A stretch of DNA of 64,000 bases from Phycisphaerae bacterium (GTDB lineage: Bacteria; Planctomycetota; Phycisphaerae; UBA1845; PWPN01), in assembly GCA_030372985.1 (NCBI GenBank), contig JAUCQB010000039.1, positions 1 to 64,000 of the forward strand. Reading direction: 5' to 3'. Below, one piece after another: positions 10,927 through 20,306 of this stretch (within the stretch, counting starts at the first letter, position 1; each line of letters starts with the position of its first letter). A program made the translations under genes and the position numbers. The notes under the pieces are model-generated. The model had not been told where the DNA came from and did not search any database. It saw only the letters and a program-made list of their open reading frames with translations.

Positions 10927-11658
10927 TCATCGGGCGTTCAGGGGGGGAACCCATTCGGTCAGGCGGCTCAGGAGCCGATCGGCCATCTCGGGATGCAGGC
11001 AGTCGCCGATCTGCTGTGTGCCCGGATGGTCCGGAGCAACTTCCAGCAGCATCTTGTAGTACCGCTCGGCCACCTCGTATTCACCGGTTGCCGCGAAATA
11101 CCTGGCCATCAGACCGTTGAAACTGACGAATTCACTTACGTGATATCGTTTTCGGTTGGTGATCCAGAGATGGATCGAGAAGCGATTTTGCAGTATCTCG
11201 CCCACCTGGCGGACAAGCCCCCGACGGAGAAGCGTGTGCGCATAGTTGGCCATTCCGAAGAGATAATTCGGGAACCGGCAATACGTATCCTCGGCGCATT
11301 CCTCGGCCTTGTCGTACTGCCCGGCATTGTTGTAGGCAACCATCAAGAAGTTGTAGACTTTGGGAACGGTCGGAAACTCCTGGGCCAGCCGTTCCAGAAT
11401 CCGTGCCTGGTCCGCAGCCCCCTCCATCACTTTCGAGCCCGCCTCCATGATCCTGTCCCGATCCTCGGGGCGAAGGCGATTCAATGCCGGGTCAGGAATC
11501 GGCTCGTCGGTGATCTCGAAATCGAGCAGATGCAGCACGACGGGTTCGTCTTTGTTCTTGTTCGCGCCGATCAGGCGCAATCCGGAGAGCACATCCGAGC
11601 GTCGCGAGCGAACTCTTCGGGATGATGACCGCCGGTGTCTTCGGGACATGTGTGTCAC
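10927..11658 (-). CDS. TPR-like protein
   Basis: Helical repeat pattern (PKVYNFLMVAYNNAGQYDKAEECAEDTYCRFPNY... GEYEVAERYYKMLLEVAPDHP). Confidence 0.6.
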   Translation of the reverse strand: MTHMSRRHRRSSSRRVRSRRSDVLSGLRLIGANKNKDEPVVLHLLDFEITDEPIPDPALNRLRPEDRDRIMEAGSKVMEGAADQARILERLAQEFPTVPKVYNFLMVAYNNAGQYDKAEECAEDTYCRFPNYLFGMANYAHTLLRRGLVRQVGEILQNRFSIHLWITNRKRYHVSEFVSFNGLMARYFAATGEYEVAERYYKMLLEVAPDHPGTQQIGDCLHPEMADRLLSRLTEWVPPLNAR

Positions 11659-11840
11659 TCCTTGACACGGGGGACTTGCTTCCAGGCTGACGGGCTATAC
11701 TGTGCCGCTGGTCGGTCCCAATGTCAACAGTTATTTGAGAAAACAGCCCGGAGCAATTCGCGTTTGCCCGTAGCCGCTGACCTCTGAGTCGACCGTCGGC
11801 CGACTGAGACACCGGCCGCCCCCCCGAATCGTTGAATGCC

Positions 11841-13553
11841 CTAATCGAAGCGGTGCAGTTCGTCCGTTACCATCTCCACCAGCGGGCGGAGGGTGGTCTC
11901 GCGGAAGTCGAATGTGAGTCCACCGGCCGCCCAGAGTTCCGGCAGCGGCCGTGAGCCGCCCAGCGCCAGGGCCTCGCGGTACCGCCTCAACGCCGAAGCC
12001 TTGTCTTCGCGGGTGTTTCGCCACAACTGCAGTGCCCCGATCTGGGCGATGCCGTACTCGATGTAATAGAACGGCACGCCGAACAGGTGCAGTTGCCGTT
12101 GCCACAGCGACTCGTGCGTTGCCTCGTAACCGGTCCACTCCTCGATACCGCCGAAGCGGCGCAGCAAATCCAGCCAGCAGGCCGTGCGCTGCTCGCGCGT
12201 GTGTCCGGGATGCAGATAGAGCCAGTGCTGAAACGCATCGATGACCGCGATCCAGGGAAAGGTGCCGATGATGCCCTCCAGTTGCTCGCGCCGGGCCCGG
12301 ACCAGGTCGTCGCCTTCGTAGAACTCGCCGAGATAATCACTGGCGAGCAGCTCCATGCCCATCGAAGCGACCTCGGCCATTTCCATCGAGGTATGCCGGT
12401 AAGCCAACAGCGGCTCGTCGCGGCAGGCCAGGCAGTGAAACGCGTGCCCGCCCTCGTGCAGCAGCGTCTCAACGTCCCGGTGCAGCCCGACCGCGTTCAT
12501 GAAAATGAACGGATGCCGGCTCTCGTCGAACGTCGCCTGGTAGCCGCCTGGAGCCTTGCCTTTGCGGCTGTCAAGGTCCAGCCAGCCGGCCTTGATCATG
12601 CCGTCGAATTGCTCGCCCAAAACCGGGTCTACCCGAGCGAAGATCGTCCGGCACTTGGCCGACAGCTCGCCGATCTCGTTGAACGGGCGAAGCGGCGGCC
12701 TGCCCTTCGGGTCGACACTCAAATCCCAGGGTCGCAGTTGTTCGATGCCCAGTTGCCGTCGCCGTTGCTGTTGGATCTCGCGGTAGACCGGCACGACCAC
12801 CCGCTCAATGGCTTCGTGGAACGCGTAACAGTCGGCAGGCGTGTAGTCAAACCGCTCATACGCCTTGAACTGGTAGTCTCGGAAGTTGTCAAAACCGGCG
12901 TTCTGCGCGATCTGCGTCCGCAGCCGGATCATCTGGTCGAAGATGTCGTCGATCGGACCGCGATCGGCAAGTCGCCGCCGGGCGGACAGCTCCCAGGTCT
13001 CCTGGCGCACCCGCCGGTCGGGCTCCTGCTGATACCTGGCCATCTGCTGGAGCGTTTGCTCGCGACCGTTGTACTCGACGGTCATCGCCCCGCAGATCTT
13101 CTGGTACTGCTGGTCCAGCTTGGCCTCCTCGGTTTGAAGCGGGACGTTTTCTTCCCTGAACAGCTCGACGGCGGTTACGGTACTGCGGTCATAAACCTCG
13201 TACCTCGGTTTGGGCAACTGCCGGCGGAGGGGGGAGGCCACATAGCGTTCGTTGAGCCGGTGCCACCTCGGTTTGCATCGCGGCTGAATCTCCTGAACGA
13301 AGTACAGATAAGCCTGCTCGCATGCCTGATCATCCGTCTGGCAGGTCATCGCGACGAGCCGTTTGTTGTATTCCTCCGAGAGGCAGGCGGCCAGTTCGTT
13401 CCCGTCCAGGATCCACCGCTCGAATAGACTCAGGTCCTCGATGGACCGGGCGTCCAGGGCATCAAACAACGGCGCGATCTGGGTCCAGTCGCCCATGTCA
13501 GCCCCGGTTGGCACAAAGCCTCTCGAATACTTGCCGTCGATCACAGAACTCAT
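11841..13553 (-). CDS. M3-family oligoendopeptidase
   Basis: HEGGHAFHCLA (HExxH) with downstream SMEMAEVASMGMELL; start taken at MSSVIDGKYS. Confidence 0.9.
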   Translation of the reverse strand: MSSVIDGKYSRGFVPTGADMGDWTQIAPLFDALDARSIEDLSLFERWILDGNELAACLSEEYNKRLVAMTCQTDDQACEQAYLYFVQEIQPRCKPRWHRLNERYVASPLRRQLPKPRYEVYDRSTVTAVELFREENVPLQTEEAKLDQQYQKICGAMTVEYNGREQTLQQMARYQQEPDRRVRQETWELSARRRLADRGPIDDIFDQMIRLRTQIAQNAGFDNFRDYQFKAYERFDYTPADCYAFHEAIERVVVPVYREIQQQRRRQLGIEQLRPWDLSVDPKGRPPLRPFNEIGELSAKCRTIFARVDPVLGEQFDGMIKAGWLDLDSRKGKAPGGYQATFDESRHPFIFMNAVGLHRDVETLLHEGGHAFHCLACRDEPLLAYRHTSMEMAEVASMGMELLASDYLGEFYEGDDLVRARREQLEGIIGTFPWIAVIDAFQHWLYLHPGHTREQRTACWLDLLRRFGGIEEWTGYEATHESLWQRQLHLFGVPFYYIEYGIAQIGALQLWRNTREDKASALRRYREALALGGSRPLPELWAAGGLTFDFRETTLRPLVEMVTDELHRFD

Positions 13554-13618
13554 GCACAACTTCCTCGGACAGTCGCAATTCGCTGTTTGTGGGACACAAC
13601 CTTTCTTAACAAATAATG

Positions 13619-14401
13619 TTATAGCTGGCGAGCAGTCTTGACGGCGGTCTCGAACACGATCCGTCCGTCGGCCGTAGCTCCGGGGCGGCGAGTCCACTCC
13701 GGGTGCTGGGTGGGGTGGACATGGCGCTCGGGATGGGGCATGAGGCCGAAGATATGCCCGGTGACGTCGGTCAGACCGGCAATGTCTGCCTGGCTTCCAT
13801 TGGGATTCACCGGGTACGGACCCGGCCGCCCTTGGGCGTCGCAGTAGGTGACCGCCACATGCTGGTCCCGGATCAGGCGGGCCAGGGTATCGTCATCGGC
13901 GGCCACCAGCTTGCCCTCTCCGTGGGCGATCGGCATGGCCAGAATCGTATCGGCCGGAAAGAAGGCGGTCGACCGTCTCCCCGTCCGCAGGTGTACCCAC
14001 CTGTCTTCAAAACGGGCCGAATCATTGTTCGTCAGGGTGACGGTTTGCCGACCTATGACGCTTTGGCCGTTGCCAGGCAACAGACCCGCTTTGACCAGGA
14101 CCTGAAAACCATTGCAGATCCCCAGAACGAGTTTGCCTGCAGCCACGAATTCGCCGATGGCATCGGCAAGGTGGTGAATCATCTGGTTGGCCAGGATCTT
14201 GCCGGCGGAGATGTCATCACCGTAGCTGAACCCGCCGGGAATCGTTAGAATCGCGAAGTCCCGCAACAAGGCGGGTTTATCGATGAGTTCGCGGATATGG
14301 ACCCGCCGGGCCTTGGCACCGGCCAGTTCCCAGGCGTGGACGGTTTCCTCGTCGCAGTTGGTACCGGCGGTTCGAAGAATCATCACGCTTGGCTGGTTCA
14401 T
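13619..14401 (-). CDS. purQ: Phosphoribosylformylglycinamidine synthase I (glutaminase)
   Basis: ILTIPGGFSYGDDISAGKILANQM, LGICNGFQVLVKAGLLPG, FGLMPHPERH. Confidence 0.93.
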   Translation of the reverse strand: MNQPSVMILRTAGTNCDEETVHAWELAGAKARRVHIRELIDKPALLRDFAILTIPGGFSYGDDISAGKILANQMIHHLADAIGEFVAAGKLVLGICNGFQVLVKAGLLPGNGQSVIGRQTVTLTNNDSARFEDRWVHLRTGRRSTAFFPADTILAMPIAHGEGKLVAADDDTLARLIRDQHVAVTYCDAQGRPGPYPVNPNGSQADIAGLTDVTGHIFGLMPHPERHVHPTQHPEWTRRPGATADGRIVFETAVKTARQL

Positions 14402-14516
14402 AGGGCCAAGAGTGTATGACACGGATGCCCGGCCTGCAAACCAGGGCTCCGACAGACCCAGTTGGCGCCACCCCCCCGGGAGTTGAACAGGCCGGCATGC
14501 CGCAGGAGTGATAACC

Positions 14517-16139
14517 GTGAGAACAAGCCCGTTGCGGATCGTGTTCTGGCTGATCGCTGTGCTGTGTTGTGTCGGCGGTCTCCTGCTGAGTGCGGTCTTG
14601 ACCTTTGAGTACTTGGAGACCCATGGGTTCACTCCACCGGTTTCGAGCGACGAAGGGAAGGGCGAGGCGGGATGGTTTGATACCATCTGCAGCGCGACCG
14701 AGAGCGCCAGTTGTGAAGAGGTGGCTAAGAGCCCCTACGCCGTCTGGCCCTTCGACAGCAAGCCCGGTCAATTCCAGGTGCCGGTCGCGCTTCTGGGAAT
14801 GTTCTTTTTCACCGCCGTGCTCGCATGGCTGTGGCTGGTTGGAATCTGCAGCCCCTCGCGATGGTGGGCACACCTGATCCTCGTGGCCGGGACAGCGATC
14901 GGAGTGGGCGTCAGTGCTTTCCTCGAATACATGATGTGGACCAAGCTGGATTACTACTGCCCAGTGTGTGTCATCACCCACGCGCTGTCGCTGGTCATTT
15001 TTGTGATCGCTCTGGCGCTTTGGCCCCGGGCGCAAGCGGCACCGGGAAGGCGCTCGATGCCTGAAGGAACCGCCCCGGGCGTCGCCTGGTGTGCCCCGAC
15101 GGTAAGCTGCTGGCCGACCCTCCGGATTCTGATCGCGACCCCGATCGTGGCGTTGGTGGCGATCTGGGGGGAATACCTTTGGTTGTCGCCGAGCGCTGCC
15201 GGGCAGGGTCTGGCGGGCGCGCCGGACATTGCGACCACTCAACCGGTGGACGAAAAGCAGCTCATCGCCACGCTGACGACCCAGCCCGCCGAGGTGCTGA
15301 TTCAGAAGGTCGTCGATGCGCAGAAGAAGCTTACGACCCTCGAGGGTTACCGGCAGCATTACAGGAAACAACTGGATTACTACCAGACACGCTGGCAGCA
15401 TGCCTACACGGCGTGGGAGATCTCGCCGGCCGTGCCCATCTCGCTTGAGGACCGACCGTTCCGCGGGCCGGCGAATGCTCCGCACACCCTCGTGGTCTAC
15501 AGCGATTTCGGATGCCCGGGCTGCAAGAAATTCGAGGATTACATCAACCAGAGGCTGCTGCCGCTCAGCGAGCGTCGCGGTGGACTGATCCGTGTCACAT
15601 TCAAGTACTGGCCGATCTGCACGGAGTGCAGCCCATATGCGACCTACAATCTGCACCCGGCCGCCTGCAAGGCGGCACTGGCGGCGGAGGCATGCCGAAT
15701 CGTCGGCGGCGACGAGGCATACTGGCAGATGTATGACCTGCTCTGGGACAGCCAGGAGCGATGGAAAGGGTGGCGACAAAACCGGGATTTCAATGCCCTG
15801 GCCCGCGAGATCGGGCTGGATGAAAGGGCCTTTGAGCAGGCGATGGCCAGCGATCAGGCCATGGCCCGGGTCAAGGCCGACCTGGATGAAGGGGCCAATC
15901 TCGGCAAGAGCCTGTCGGACATCAAGCCCGAGGACGTCAACTTTATCAAGGTCAGTTCGACCCCGGCGCTTTTCGTGGACAACAAACGTATCTGGCATCC
16001 GCATCTCAACGATGCCTTGTGGTTCAGGATCATGACATCGCAGGTGCCTTCGCCGAGTGTTCCGGCACCAGGTGCGTCGGTGACGCCCATCGGGTCGGGT
16101 GTGCGGCCGCCCCTTGTCACGACACGACCGGAACAGTGA
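14517..16139 (+). CDS. VKOR-DsbA/thioredoxin-fold fusion protein (first of tandem pair)
   Basis: Multi-TM N-terminus with C...SCEEVAKSPYAVWP and YYCPVCVITH, then DsbA-like VVYSDFGCPGCKKFEDYI; GTG start behind AGGAG. Confidence 0.82.
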   Translation: MRTSPLRIVFWLIAVLCCVGGLLLSAVLTFEYLETHGFTPPVSSDEGKGEAGWFDTICSATESASCEEVAKSPYAVWPFDSKPGQFQVPVALLGMFFFTAVLAWLWLVGICSPSRWWAHLILVAGTAIGVGVSAFLEYMMWTKLDYYCPVCVITHALSLVIFVIALALWPRAQAAPGRRSMPEGTAPGVAWCAPTVSCWPTLRILIATPIVALVAIWGEYLWLSPSAAGQGLAGAPDIATTQPVDEKQLIATLTTQPAEVLIQKVVDAQKKLTTLEGYRQHYRKQLDYYQTRWQHAYTAWEISPAVPISLEDRPFRGPANAPHTLVVYSDFGCPGCKKFEDYINQRLLPLSERRGGLIRVTFKYWPICTECSPYATYNLHPAACKAALAAEACRIVGGDEAYWQMYDLLWDSQERWKGWRQNRDFNALAREIGLDERAFEQAMASDQAMARVKADLDEGANLGKSLSDIKPEDVNFIKVSSTPALFVDNKRIWHPHLNDALWFRIMTSQVPSPSVPAPGASVTPIGSGVRPPLVTTRPEQ

Positions 16140-16176
16140 CAGGTTGCGGACGGCAGTATGGAGGACGAACAAAAAC

Positions 16177-17619
16177 ATGAGACAAAGCATACCGGCTGTG
16201 ATCGGCGTGGTTTTTGCGGTACTGCTCGCCCTGACAGGCCTGGCCGCCAGTGCGGTTCTCCTCCAGCACCATATCGTTGTCGAGATCGGCGGCGATCCGA
16301 TTCTGGGCGGCCTGTGCGAGGACGTCGGAGGGCAGTCTAGTTGCGACGCCGCCCTTGCCAGCAAATGGGGCAAGATGGTGCTGGGCAAGGACGACAACAA
16401 GACGGCAATCCCGACAGCAATGTTCGGCTTCGTGTTCTTCGCCTGCATGGCCTCATGGTACATCATCGTTGGCCGGGCAGGCGGTTCGCGGCAGGGGCTG
16501 CATCTTCTGCCGGTGCTCGGCGCAGCCGCCGGATCGCTGATCTGCATCTGGCTCGACGTGGTCATGTGGACCCGGCTTGCGCAGCCCTGCTGGTTGTGCT
16601 TCGCCACGCACGTGCTGACCTGGGCTTTGCTGCTCATGACGCTTCTGCTCTGGCCGAGGCAGGGCGTGGTACCCGGCCCGGTGGTCGTGCCGGCCAGTCG
16701 GTCCGTGCAGACCTCCTACAGCCCACGGTCAGAGGTGTCTCATCCGCCGCTGCATCTGGTCCTGGCCGCCGTTTTGATGGCCGTCGCCACAAGCGTGGCC
16801 GGGTGGGGCATGTACCAGTCACGCCTGAAGAGCGCGGATAGCGACAAGTACTTTGAGAAGTGGCAGGAGTACGACAAGGATTACGCCGCCAACCACCAGA
16901 GATTCATGGCCCAGCCACAGTTTGAGATTCCGATCATGCCGGAGGACCCGGTCCGCGGTCCGGCCGACGCTCCGCACACCGTGGTCGTCTTCACGGACTT
17001 CCAGTGTCCTTATTGCAGGTTGATAGCCGACATGCTTGATGAGCGCATGGAGGAGTTTCCCCGCCGATTCCGCGTGGTGTTCAAGCATTTCCCGATGAAC
17101 ACCACCTGCAACGACTACGTCAAGAACACGCTTCACGATGCCTCCTGCGCCGCCGCTGTGACGGCCGAGGCCGCCCGGATTCTTGGCGGAAATGAGACCT
17201 TCTGGAAGATGCATGACGAACTGTTCCGTGATCCGACGGCTTTCGCGAAGGGCGGCATCGAGTACGTCAAGCAGGCATGCGAAAAGCTGGGAGTGGATAA
17301 CGACGCGCTTTGGGGGCAGATCAGAACTCACAGCATTTGGAACCGAATCCGCTCCAATGCCGGCCAAGGCAGCGCCCTGGGCGTGAAGGCGACGCCGACC
17401 CTGTTCTTTGACGGCCGGCGCATGGCCGGTTGGGGCGACCGTCACACCTGGCGATTCCTCGTGGAGAGCCCGGCGTCGGAGACCCCGCACGCGATTCCCG
17501 CGACATACCCGGTTGCCGCGACGCGGCCGTCGAGCACGGGACCGTCCGTTCCTGCCGTGACGACCCGCGCGGCTTCCGCGCCCGCAACGACTCAGACCGC
17601 GACCGCGCCGGCAATGTGA
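16177..17619 (+). CDS. VKOR-DsbA/thioredoxin-fold fusion protein (second of tandem pair)
   Basis: QSSCDAALASKWGK, QPCWLCFATHVLTW (VKOR) and VVFTDFQCPYCRLIADML (DsbA-like). Confidence 0.85.
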   Translation: MRQSIPAVIGVVFAVLLALTGLAASAVLLQHHIVVEIGGDPILGGLCEDVGGQSSCDAALASKWGKMVLGKDDNKTAIPTAMFGFVFFACMASWYIIVGRAGGSRQGLHLLPVLGAAAGSLICIWLDVVMWTRLAQPCWLCFATHVLTWALLLMTLLLWPRQGVVPGPVVVPASRSVQTSYSPRSEVSHPPLHLVLAAVLMAVATSVAGWGMYQSRLKSADSDKYFEKWQEYDKDYAANHQRFMAQPQFEIPIMPEDPVRGPADAPHTVVVFTDFQCPYCRLIADMLDERMEEFPRRFRVVFKHFPMNTTCNDYVKNTLHDASCAAAVTAEAARILGGNETFWKMHDELFRDPTAFAKGGIEYVKQACEKLGVDNDALWGQIRTHSIWNRIRSNAGQGSALGVKATPTLFFDGRRMAGWGDRHTWRFLVESPASETPHAIPATYPVAATRPSSTGPSVPAVTTRAASAPATTQTATAPAM

Positions 17620-17642
17620 AGAATACGATGGCCCGCCGGCGT

Positions 17643-19034
17643 TTACCGGCTTTGGCGGCTCATCCAGCCTCGCTCGATCTCCTCGAGCGACTTGCCCTTG
17701 GTTTCGGGTACCCAAGCGGCCACGAAGATGAAGCAGACCGCGCACATCGCCGCGTAGATGAAGAAGGTGCCTCCACCGAGGTGCTTGAGCAAGCGCGGAA
17801 ACGTCTGAGTGACCATGAAGCAGGCGAACCACAGACACACGGTGGCCACCGCCATTGCCCGGCCGCGAATGCCGGTCGGAAAGATCTCGGCGATCACCAC
17901 CCACACCACCGGCCCCATGGCAATCGCGAATGAGGCGACGTAGGCCAGCACCAGGATCAGTACCCACGGTCCCTGGAATCGTTCGCGGCGAAACGCCTCG
18001 CCCAGCAGCAGCAACGACAGCCCCATCCCGGCCGAGGCGATCAACAGCAGCGGTTTGCGACCAACGCGGTCGACCACCCAGATGGCGATGACCGTGAACA
18101 CCAGGTTGACCGCCCCGACCAGGACGGTGTGACCGATCGCATCGGTGATCTTCAAGCCCGTGCTGGCGAAGATCTTGGGGGCGTAGTACAGGACAATGTT
18201 GATCCCGGTGATCTGCTGGAGAACCGCCAGACCGATGCCGATCAGCAGCGGCAACCGCATCCGCCGGGCAAGAAGCTGACCGAATGAGGCGGTTTCCATT
18301 GAGAGGGCGTCGCGGATTTCGACGATTTCGCGCTTGGCATGGACTCGCCCGCCGATGCGAGCCAGGATCGACTCGGCGCGGTCCGCTTGCCCCCGGCTCA
18401 CCAGCCACCGCGGGCTCTCAGGCACAAAGAACAGCAGCACAAAGAACAGAACTGCCGGCAACACGCCGGAGCCGAACATCCAACGCCAGCCGTAATGGAT
18501 GTTCCAATCCTGGGTGCCTGCGCCACCCCGCCTCGCGATGTACGCATTGATGAAATAGACGATCAGCATGCCGAAGATGATGGCGAACTGGTTGACCGAT
18601 ATCAGGCGACCGCGAATCCGACTCGGCGAGACCTCGGCAATGTACATCGGCGACATCATCGAGGCGATGCCGATGCCGACCCCGCCGATCATCCGAGCGA
18701 CGACGAACTGATTGAGATTGCGGGGCAGGGCCGCGCCCAGCGCGGAAAGGGCAAACAACACCGCCGCCAGAAGCATCGTCTTCTTGCGACCGAAGCGATC
18801 GCTCAGCGTCCCCGCTATGCCCGCACCCAACATACAGCCCAGCAGCGTGCAGGCGGCGGTCCAGCCTTCCCAGTCCTCGTCGAGCGAGAACTTGTGCTTG
18901 AGGAACTCGGTCGCGCCCGAAATCACCGCCGTGTCATAGCCGAAGAGCAGTCCGCCCAGCGCCGCGACCATCGCCAGCAGCACGACATAGGCCACACTGC
19001 CCGATTCACTGCGATCGCTCATCGAACCGCTCAA
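17643..19034 (-). CDS. MFS sugar porter (sugar:H+ symporter family)
   Basis: ALGGLLFGYDTAVISGA, DRFGRKK, GIGIASMMSPMYIAEVSPSRIRGRLISVNQ, QITGINIVLYYAP, VPETKGKSLEEIE. Confidence 0.93.
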   Translation of the reverse strand: MSGSMSDRSESGSVAYVVLLAMVAALGGLLFGYDTAVISGATEFLKHKFSLDEDWEGWTAACTLLGCMLGAGIAGTLSDRFGRKKTMLLAAVLFALSALGAALPRNLNQFVVARMIGGVGIGIASMMSPMYIAEVSPSRIRGRLISVNQFAIIFGMLIVYFINAYIARRGGAGTQDWNIHYGWRWMFGSGVLPAVLFFVLLFFVPESPRWLVSRGQADRAESILARIGGRVHAKREIVEIRDALSMETASFGQLLARRMRLPLLIGIGLAVLQQITGINIVLYYAPKIFASTGLKITDAIGHTVLVGAVNLVFTVIAIWVVDRVGRKPLLLIASAGMGLSLLLLGEAFRRERFQGPWVLILVLAYVASFAIAMGPVVWVVIAEIFPTGIRGRAMAVATVCLWFACFMVTQTFPRLLKHLGGGTFFIYAAMCAVCFIFVAAWVPETKGKSLEEIERGWMSRQSR

Positions 19035-19051
19035 CCCTGGTTCACGACCTG

Positions 19052-20278
19052 CTATAACAGCTCTTCGATCTTCACCCAGCGGCGCTCGTCGACCGCCTTG
19101 CGGACCAGCAGGCCGGTGTAGGTGGCCAGCCGCCCGGTCTCGACCGTGCTGACGTTCGGCGCGCCGGTGCGGACCGAGTTCAGAAACGCCTCGATCGCCC
19201 GCACCGTGTGGTCGCCGTCGTCCACCTTGATCTGCTCCGGCTCCATCGACGGGTCGCGCCAGTACATCCAGCCGTCGCCGAAGGTGATGCCGCCCTTGGT
19301 GCCGGCAAACCGTTCGAACACGCCGGTGAACTGCTCCTTATCCTTGTGCGGGCAGATCCAACTGTGCTCGAAATCGACGTTCAGGCCGCACTTGTACACG
19401 ATGTGGGCGATGTAGTAGTCGGTCACGTCGCGCTGCGGGTCCATGTCCTTGAACACGTCCCGACGGCCGACGCCGGATGCCGCGACAGGCATTTCACCGG
19501 CTACCCAGTTGATCACGTCCCACGAGTGGCAGGCCTGCTCGAGCATCCAGTCGCCGCTGAGCTTGCGCCGGCCGAGCCAGATGCGGGCCCCTTCGCTGGG
19601 CCGGCCGATCGGGCCCCAGTTGTTGTTCCAGGCCGCCCGGCCGTCGATCATTTCGCCGAACTCGCCTTCTTTGATCCGCTTGATGCCCTCGGCGTACAGC
19701 TTGCTCGCCCGGCGCTGGAAGCCGATCTGCCCGACGACCTGCGGGTTCTTCTTCTGGGCCTCGACCAGGGCATCAGCCTCGTTGGCCTCGATGCACATGG
19801 GCTTCTCGCCGTAGAAATGCTTGCCGGCGGCGAAGCAGGCCAGGTACACCGGCCCGTGCAGCCAGCAGGGTGTAGCCGACAGGACGGCGTCAATATCGTC
19901 GCGGGCCAGGAGCTTGTTCTTGTAGTCGTCGGGCTCGGTGTAAACGTCAATACTCTCGCCTGTGGCGGCTTTGACCTTTTCGATCACCGCCTTGCGGTTG
20001 TTGGGATCCAGATCGGCCAGAGCCTTGATGCTGATGTTCTTCTGCTTGAGCAGGACGTCGAGCAGTCCCTGTCCCCGGCCTCCGATGCCGATGAGCCCGA
20101 AGCGGATCTGGCCATCAGCGCCGATTCTGCGGGGTGTCGGTCCGGCGGATACCGCAATGGTCGGGCCTTTCCTGTCCGCCGCGGCGCAACCGGCCGCAGT
20201 CACCATGCCCGCGACAGCCGCCGCTTTCATCGATGAGGCGAGGAAATCACGCCGGCTTGGATCGTTCCTGTCTGTCAT
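19052..20278 (-). CDS. Tat-exported Gfo/Idh/MocA family oxidoreductase
   Basis: SRRDFLASSMKAAAVAGMVTAAGCAAA signal; GLIGIGGRGQGL nucleotide-binding; GEKPMCIEANEADALVEA. Confidence 0.88.
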   Translation of the reverse strand: MTDRNDPSRRDFLASSMKAAAVAGMVTAAGCAAADRKGPTIAVSAGPTPRRIGADGQIRFGLIGIGGRGQGLLDVLLKQKNISIKALADLDPNNRKAVIEKVKAATGESIDVYTEPDDYKNKLLARDDIDAVLSATPCWLHGPVYLACFAAGKHFYGEKPMCIEANEADALVEAQKKNPQVVGQIGFQRRASKLYAEGIKRIKEGEFGEMIDGRAAWNNNWGPIGRPSEGARIWLGRRKLSGDWMLEQACHSWDVINWVAGEMPVAASGVGRRDVFKDMDPQRDVTDYYIAHIVYKCGLNVDFEHSWICPHKDKEQFTGVFERFAGTKGGITFGDGWMYWRDPSMEPEQIKVDDGDHTVRAIEAFLNSVRTGAPNVSTVETGRLATYTGLLVRKAVDERRWVKIEELL

Positions 20279-20306
20279 GGAAGTGCTCCTTTGTGATGGG
20301 TTCCGG

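Noticed and set aside
12087-13427. 446-aa plus-strand ORF
   Set aside because: Antisense shadow of the M3 peptidase gene.
14277-16637. 786-aa minus-strand ORF
   Set aside because: Covers both VKOR-DsbA genes and purQ 5' region antisense or out of frame; no family motifs.
17630-17660. GCCGG-CGTTTA-CCGGC hairpin between convergent genes
   Set aside because: Overlaps the MFS stop region, short stem and weak T run; not confident enough to call a terminator.
16819-18408. 529-aa minus-strand ORF
   Set aside because: Overlaps the MFS transporter in another frame and the second VKOR gene antisense; composition is shadow-like.
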